Assembly (NCBI GenBank): GCA_013696045.1
Contig: JACCZH010000551.1
Location: 1 to 5,934, forward strand
DNA length: 5,934 nucleotides
From: Chloroflexia bacterium
GTDB lineage: Bacteria > Chloroflexota > Chloroflexia > Thermomicrobiales > CFX8
Direction: 5' to 3'
The notes under the pieces are model-generated. The model did no database searches and had not been told where the DNA came from. It saw nothing but the letters and a program-made list of their open reading frames with translations. Shown piece after piece: positions 5,433 to 5,934 of the stretch (position 1 is its first letter; each line of letters starts with the position of its first letter). Position numbers and translations under genes: made by a program.

Positions 5433-5934
5433 CCGACACTCGCGCCCTGTTCATTTGCGACGAAGCGACTGTCCCGCCCGATGTCGACGCCCAGCGCTGG
5501 TCTCACCGCGACGTCATTCGATCGTCTGGAGATACGCCGGACATCAATTTCCGCGCCCAGAGCCTGGCAGCCACTGTTCTTTCGGTTATTGCCGGAACTC
5601 GAGCTACGGATCTCGTTCAGATTGCGTCGTACGTCTACGCAGCTGACCAGTTGGTCTCGCGTGGCACGGAAACGGACGTGTACGCCAGGAGGTGGCGGCG
5701 GCACCTGACACTCTGCATTCCGGTTGCAGACCCGGAGTACTGGTCTCGCCAGGAACTGCAATCCAAGCTACGAGGCGTACTGGCGTTTCTTACGGAGGAT
5801 GAGTGGGAGTTTCACTTCAGCACCTCACGAAGCACGGTGCGACAGATTCCATTGGAGCTTCATGATCAGGAGCTGCTCGAATCGCCAGACACGGTGGTGC
5901 TGTTATCTGGCGGAGTCGACAGTCTGTGCACGGC
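5429..5934 (+). CDS. QueC-like PP-loop enzyme, defence-type (QatC/Cap9-like), 3' end beyond window
   Basis: The first 168 codons are visible and the frame is open at the right edge. The PP-loop signature SGGVDS is at residues 160-165 (5906-5923), preceded by the beta strand TVVLL and followed by LCTA, as in QueC and other N-type ATP pyrophosphatases. Housekeeping QueC has this loop within about the first 15 residues. Here an extra domain of about 155 residues precedes it, containing IASYVYAADQLVSRG (65-79), DVYARRWRRHLTLCIPV (83-99) and LRGVLAFLTEDEWEFHFS (114-131). That layout fits QueC relatives in QatABCD and type IV CBASS, which are thought to make 7-deazaguanine adducts instead of queuosine precursor. 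The catalytic remainder and zinc cysteines lie outside the window. ATG 5429 overlaps the upstream TGA by 4 nt. A weak AAGG at 5414-5417 suggests translational coupling. Confidence 0.9.
   Translation, partial: MTDTRALFICDEATVPPDVDAQRWSHRDVIRSSGDTPDINFRAQSLAATVLSVIAGTRATDLVQIASYVYAADQLVSRGTETDVYARRWRRHLTLCIPVADPEYWSRQELQSKLRGVLAFLTEDEWEFHFSTSRSTVRQIPLELHDQELLESPDTVVLLSGGVDSLCT

Noticed and set aside
5243..5761. 172-codon minus-strand frame across the junction of the two QueC-module genes
   Set aside because: It is antisense to two overlapping genes with clear protein features, and its composition is Arg/Ser/Val-rich and motif-free.
4653..5934. Canonical QatABCD or type IV CBASS assignment
   Set aside because: No QatA ATPase precedes the pair, the partner lacks the QatB-type glycine-rich start, and there is no nucleotidyltransferase motif. 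The downstream genes are not visible, so a named subtype would be unsupported.

Overview
The window looks like chromosomal DNA from a moderately high-GC bacterium (roughly 60 % by eye). The best guess is Chloroflexota, perhaps the Thermomicrobia/Sphaerobacter side. The hints are a Tat-type lipoprotein with a long Thr/Pro/Glu/Ala linker rich in TPTEP-like units, a DUF3179 protein and a membrane-anchored TlpA-like thioredoxin. This is an inference from protein style, not a database match.

Positions 1-4124 hold five minus-strand genes, transcribed from right to left. They encode a Tat/lipobox secreted lipoprotein (4124-2829), a small glutaredoxin-like protein (2760-2506), a Crp/Fnr-family regulator (2476-1790), a TlpA/ResA-like membrane thioredoxin (1742-1146) and a DUF3179 protein (1143 to the left edge, a few residues short of its end). 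Gaps are 68, 29, 47 and 2 nt and no terminator is visible between genes, so this is probably one operon or two overlapping ones. Two products have clear CxxC thioredoxin-fold sites and DUF3179 has a CPLC motif. The theme appears to be thiol redox chemistry or metal handling at the cell envelope, under a local Crp/Fnr-type regulator. The substrate cannot be read from the sequence.

Positions 4125-4652 form a 528-nt divergent intergenic region. It holds a bulged leader hairpin just upstream of the lipoprotein, an imperfect dyad containing a Crp/Fnr-like TGTGA half-site, and a cluster of short repeats (GTGATCTG three times, TGCGACATTA twice). The cluster may be the worn end of an insertion sequence.

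Positions 4653-5934 hold two plus-strand genes joined by an ATGA overlap. The first encodes a 259-residue helical protein starting MGHTRLGRLPKT. The second encodes a QueC-like PP-loop enzyme with about 155 residues ahead of its SGGVDS motif, cut by the right edge. Long N-terminal extensions of this kind are typical of QueC relatives in anti-phage systems (QatC of QatABCD, Cap9 of type IV CBASS), not of queuosine biosynthesis. The partner resembles neither QatB nor a CBASS nucleotidyltransferase, so the pair may be the left end of a less-described QueC-associated defence system. The partner's second residue is glycine if the SD-supported start is right. That makes it a candidate acceptor for N-terminal deazaguanine attachment, the most interesting idea in this window.
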